A stretch of 6,247 nt of DNA, taken from the NCBI GenBank assembly GCA_900771045.1, contig CAAGMM010000090.1, positions 1 to 6,247 of the forward strand. Direction: 5' to 3'. Source of the stretch: Bacteroidales bacterium. Lineage in GTDB: Bacteria > Bacteroidota > Bacteroidia > Bacteroidales > F082. Positions 5,662 to 6,247 of the stretch are shown here, in pieces. Both the position numbers and the translations under genes were made by a program. Within the stretch, counting starts at the first letter, position 1, and each line of letters starts with the position of its first letter. The notes beneath the pieces were generated by a model. The model did no database searches. It worked only from the letters and a program-made list of their open reading frames with translations, and was not told where the DNA came from.

Positions 5662-5683
5662 AATTAAGACGGATTCTATAAAT
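5662..5683 (+). repeat. Dispersed repeat copy 4
   Basis: These 22 bases match the copy at 2270-2291 with two transitions (C/T and A/G). It ends 24 bases upstream of the start codon of the small membrane protein gene, so it would lie within that gene's leader or near its promoter. Confidence 0.6.
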
Positions 5684-5707
5684 TTACCCAAATAAACAAA
5701 GTCTAAA

Positions 5708-5926
5708 ATGAAGAAATTATTGTTGCCTGTCATCGTGATCTGCTCGTTTATTGTAACCTGGTCGTTTTTTAGTTTCATTTTTGTTTGTGACAAAATAATG
5801 TGTAATGGAACTATTGGAAAGGACGAGCTTATAAAGATTGTCGTTTCGTGTATTGGTCAGGCGTTAATAGCGACAGGTTTACTTATATTTTTCATAATTA
5901 GAGCAAAAAGGGGAAAGTTGCTGTAA
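5708..5926 (+). CDS. Small two-helix membrane protein of unknown function
   Basis: The 72-residue product has two strongly hydrophobic segments, about 4-26 and 44-64. They are joined by a short loop with Cys27, Cys32 and charged residues (DK, GKDE), and followed by a basic tail (RAKRGK, 65-70). Applying the positive-inside rule, Lys2/Lys3 and the basic tail would both lie in the cytoplasm, with the loop outside. The first segment could also be read as an uncleaved signal. The upstream bases are A-rich (AATAAACAAAGTCTAAA), normal for this phylum. I do not recognise the family. The gene stands alone: the next plus-strand gene begins 182 bases later with its own promoter. The clean two-helix design makes a real protein more likely than chance. 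Confidence 0.55.
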   Translation: MKKLLLPVIVICSFIVTWSFFSFIFVCDKIMCNGTIGKDELIKIVVSCIGQALIATGLLIFFIIRAKRGKLL

Positions 5927-6040
5927 TATTCGTTTGAATAGTATTATTGTCCGATAAAGCTTTTTTGAGGGCGAAAAAAATCAAAAACGACATCGGCAAA
6001 AACACGTATTTTCCAGACGGCGGTAAAAAAATCTTAATAA

Positions 6041-6055
6041 AACACATTTTGTGTT
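6041..6055 (+). promoter_or_regulatory. Palindrome upstream of the ATPase promoter
   Basis: AACACA-TTT-TGTGTT is a perfect inverted repeat with 6-bp arms and a 3-base centre. It lies 11 bases upstream of the -7 box and covers the region where a -33 element would be, so it could be a regulator binding site. Chance occurrence in A/T-rich DNA is possible. Confidence 0.3.
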
Positions 6056-6066
6056 GATTTTTACGT

Positions 6067-6074
6067 TATTTTTG
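6067..6074 (+). promoter_or_regulatory. -7 box for the AAA ATPase gene
   Basis: TATTTTTG followed by CAAC matches TAnnTTTG exactly. A TTTG occurs at 6048-6051 but only 15 bases upstream, shorter than the usual 19-21. Transcription would begin near 6081, about 28 nt before the start codon at 6109. Confidence 0.5.
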
Positions 6075-6082
6075 CAACTGCG

Positions 6083-6093
6083 GTTACAGTAAC
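6083..6093 (+). promoter_or_regulatory. Short palindrome at the predicted transcription start of the ATPase gene
   Basis: GTTAC-A-GTAAC is a perfect 11-base palindrome 8 bases after the -7 box. It sits inside a larger imperfect fold-back (GCAAC at 6074-6078 against GTTGC at 6098-6102, with GGTT at 6082-6085 against AACC at 6094-6097). It could be an operator or an RNA hairpin at the 5' end; both are inferences. Confidence 0.3.
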
Positions 6094-6108
6094 AACCGTT
6101 GCGTTATC

Positions 6109-6247
6109 ATGAAATACTACGATAGAGAAGCCGAAACGGCTGAAATGAAAAGGTACGAGGCCTTGTCAAAAGACAACGCCCAGATGATTGTTGTAACAGG
6201 TCGCCGACGCGTCGGCAAGACGACACTCATCAAACGCTCGTTTACAG
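6109..6247 (+). CDS. AAA-family ATP-binding protein, N-terminal fragment
   Basis: An open frame starts at ATG 6109 and runs off the right edge after 46 codons. The product begins MKYYDREAETAEMKRYEAL and has QMIVVTGRRRVGKTTLIK at about 25-42, a Walker A P-loop (GRRRVGKTT, 31-39). The layout of a short REAE-type helix followed at once by the P-loop is that of the ATPases first described from archaea (PF01637-like), which are widespread, often multi-copy and of unclear function in Bacteroidota. The Walker B motif and any C-terminal nuclease-like domain lie outside the window. A -7 box and two palindromes lie just upstream. Confidence 0.8.
   Translation, partial: MKYYDREAETAEMKRYEALSKDNAQMIVVTGRRRVGKTTLIKRSFT

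Larger units (their letters stand above)
5281..5707. other. Long intergenic region between divergent genes
   Basis: No convincing protein gene is seen on either strand in these 427 bases. The left part holds the minus-strand ruvX promoter. The middle holds a repeat copy followed by a strong plus-strand terminator. The right part holds a plus-strand promoter-like sequence, an unexplained stretch at about 5515-5660 and another repeat copy. An open frame from 5448 begins inside the terminator loop and is rejected as a gene. Confidence 0.5.

Noticed and set aside
2095..5683. CRISPR array interpretation of the repeats
   Set aside because: Copies are few, unevenly spaced from tens of bases to kilobases, imperfect and separated by genes; there are no uniform spacers or cas genes.
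5560..5793. Minus-strand open frame opposite the small membrane protein
   Set aside because: It overlaps the start of the plus-strand two-helix protein and a repeat copy, has no recognisable domain and lacks a promoter.
5927..5940. TATTC-GTTT-GAATA hairpin after the small membrane protein stop codon
   Set aside because: The 5-bp A/T-rich stem has no T-tract after it, so it is too weak to call a terminator.

Overview
The window looks like a chromosomal segment of a Bacteroidales-type Bacteroidota, probably an uncultured or animal-associated lineage. Four things point there. Candidate promoters carry the Bacteroidota -7 box (TAnnTTTG). Start codons have A/T-rich upstream stretches rather than Shine-Dalgarno sequences. 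One lipoprotein has a Lys/Ser/Asp-rich stretch just after its lipobox cysteine. The ruvX-def-TPR lipoprotein order also fits this group. The assignment is an inference from gene content; no marker RNA is present.

Layout. Positions 2-598 (+) hold the C-terminal end of Mfd. A hairpin terminator at 631-661 separates it from a convergent two-gene minus-strand unit: a surface-type lipoprotein (1646-2086) followed 20 bases later by a secreted phospholipase D / sphingomyelinase D-like enzyme (687-1625). This unit has its own -7 box (2199-2206) and a leader of about 105 nt that can fold into an H-type pseudoknot. Upstream of it, a compact five-gene minus-strand operon runs from 5280 to 2304: ruvX, def, a TPR-like lipoprotein, engB and an EFR1-type flavodoxin/ferredoxin fusion. 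Its genes are 9-14 bases apart and a -7 box lies at 5305-5312. Positions 5281-5707 contain no convincing gene but do hold a strong plus-strand terminator with no gene to terminate, a promoter-like sequence and two copies of a dispersed repeat. Beyond that are a small two-helix membrane protein (5708-5926) and the start of an AAA/P-loop ATPase (6109-end), whose promoter region contains two short palindromes.

How the parts work together. The ruvX operon is housekeeping: recombination/RNA maintenance, removal of N-terminal formyl groups, ribosome assembly and an envelope lipoprotein, with an electron-transfer protein added at the end. The lipoprotein/PLD pair looks like an accessory cassette of lower GC whose products leave the cytoplasm. 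It is the most interesting coding content here: the enzyme has every catalytic residue expected of the toxin-like SMaseD/PLD branch of the GDPD superfamily. A short repeat with core GG[A/G]TTCTATAA recurs in the intergenic regions in four direct copies plus one inverted partial copy; the facing pair forms the second stem of the predicted pseudoknot.
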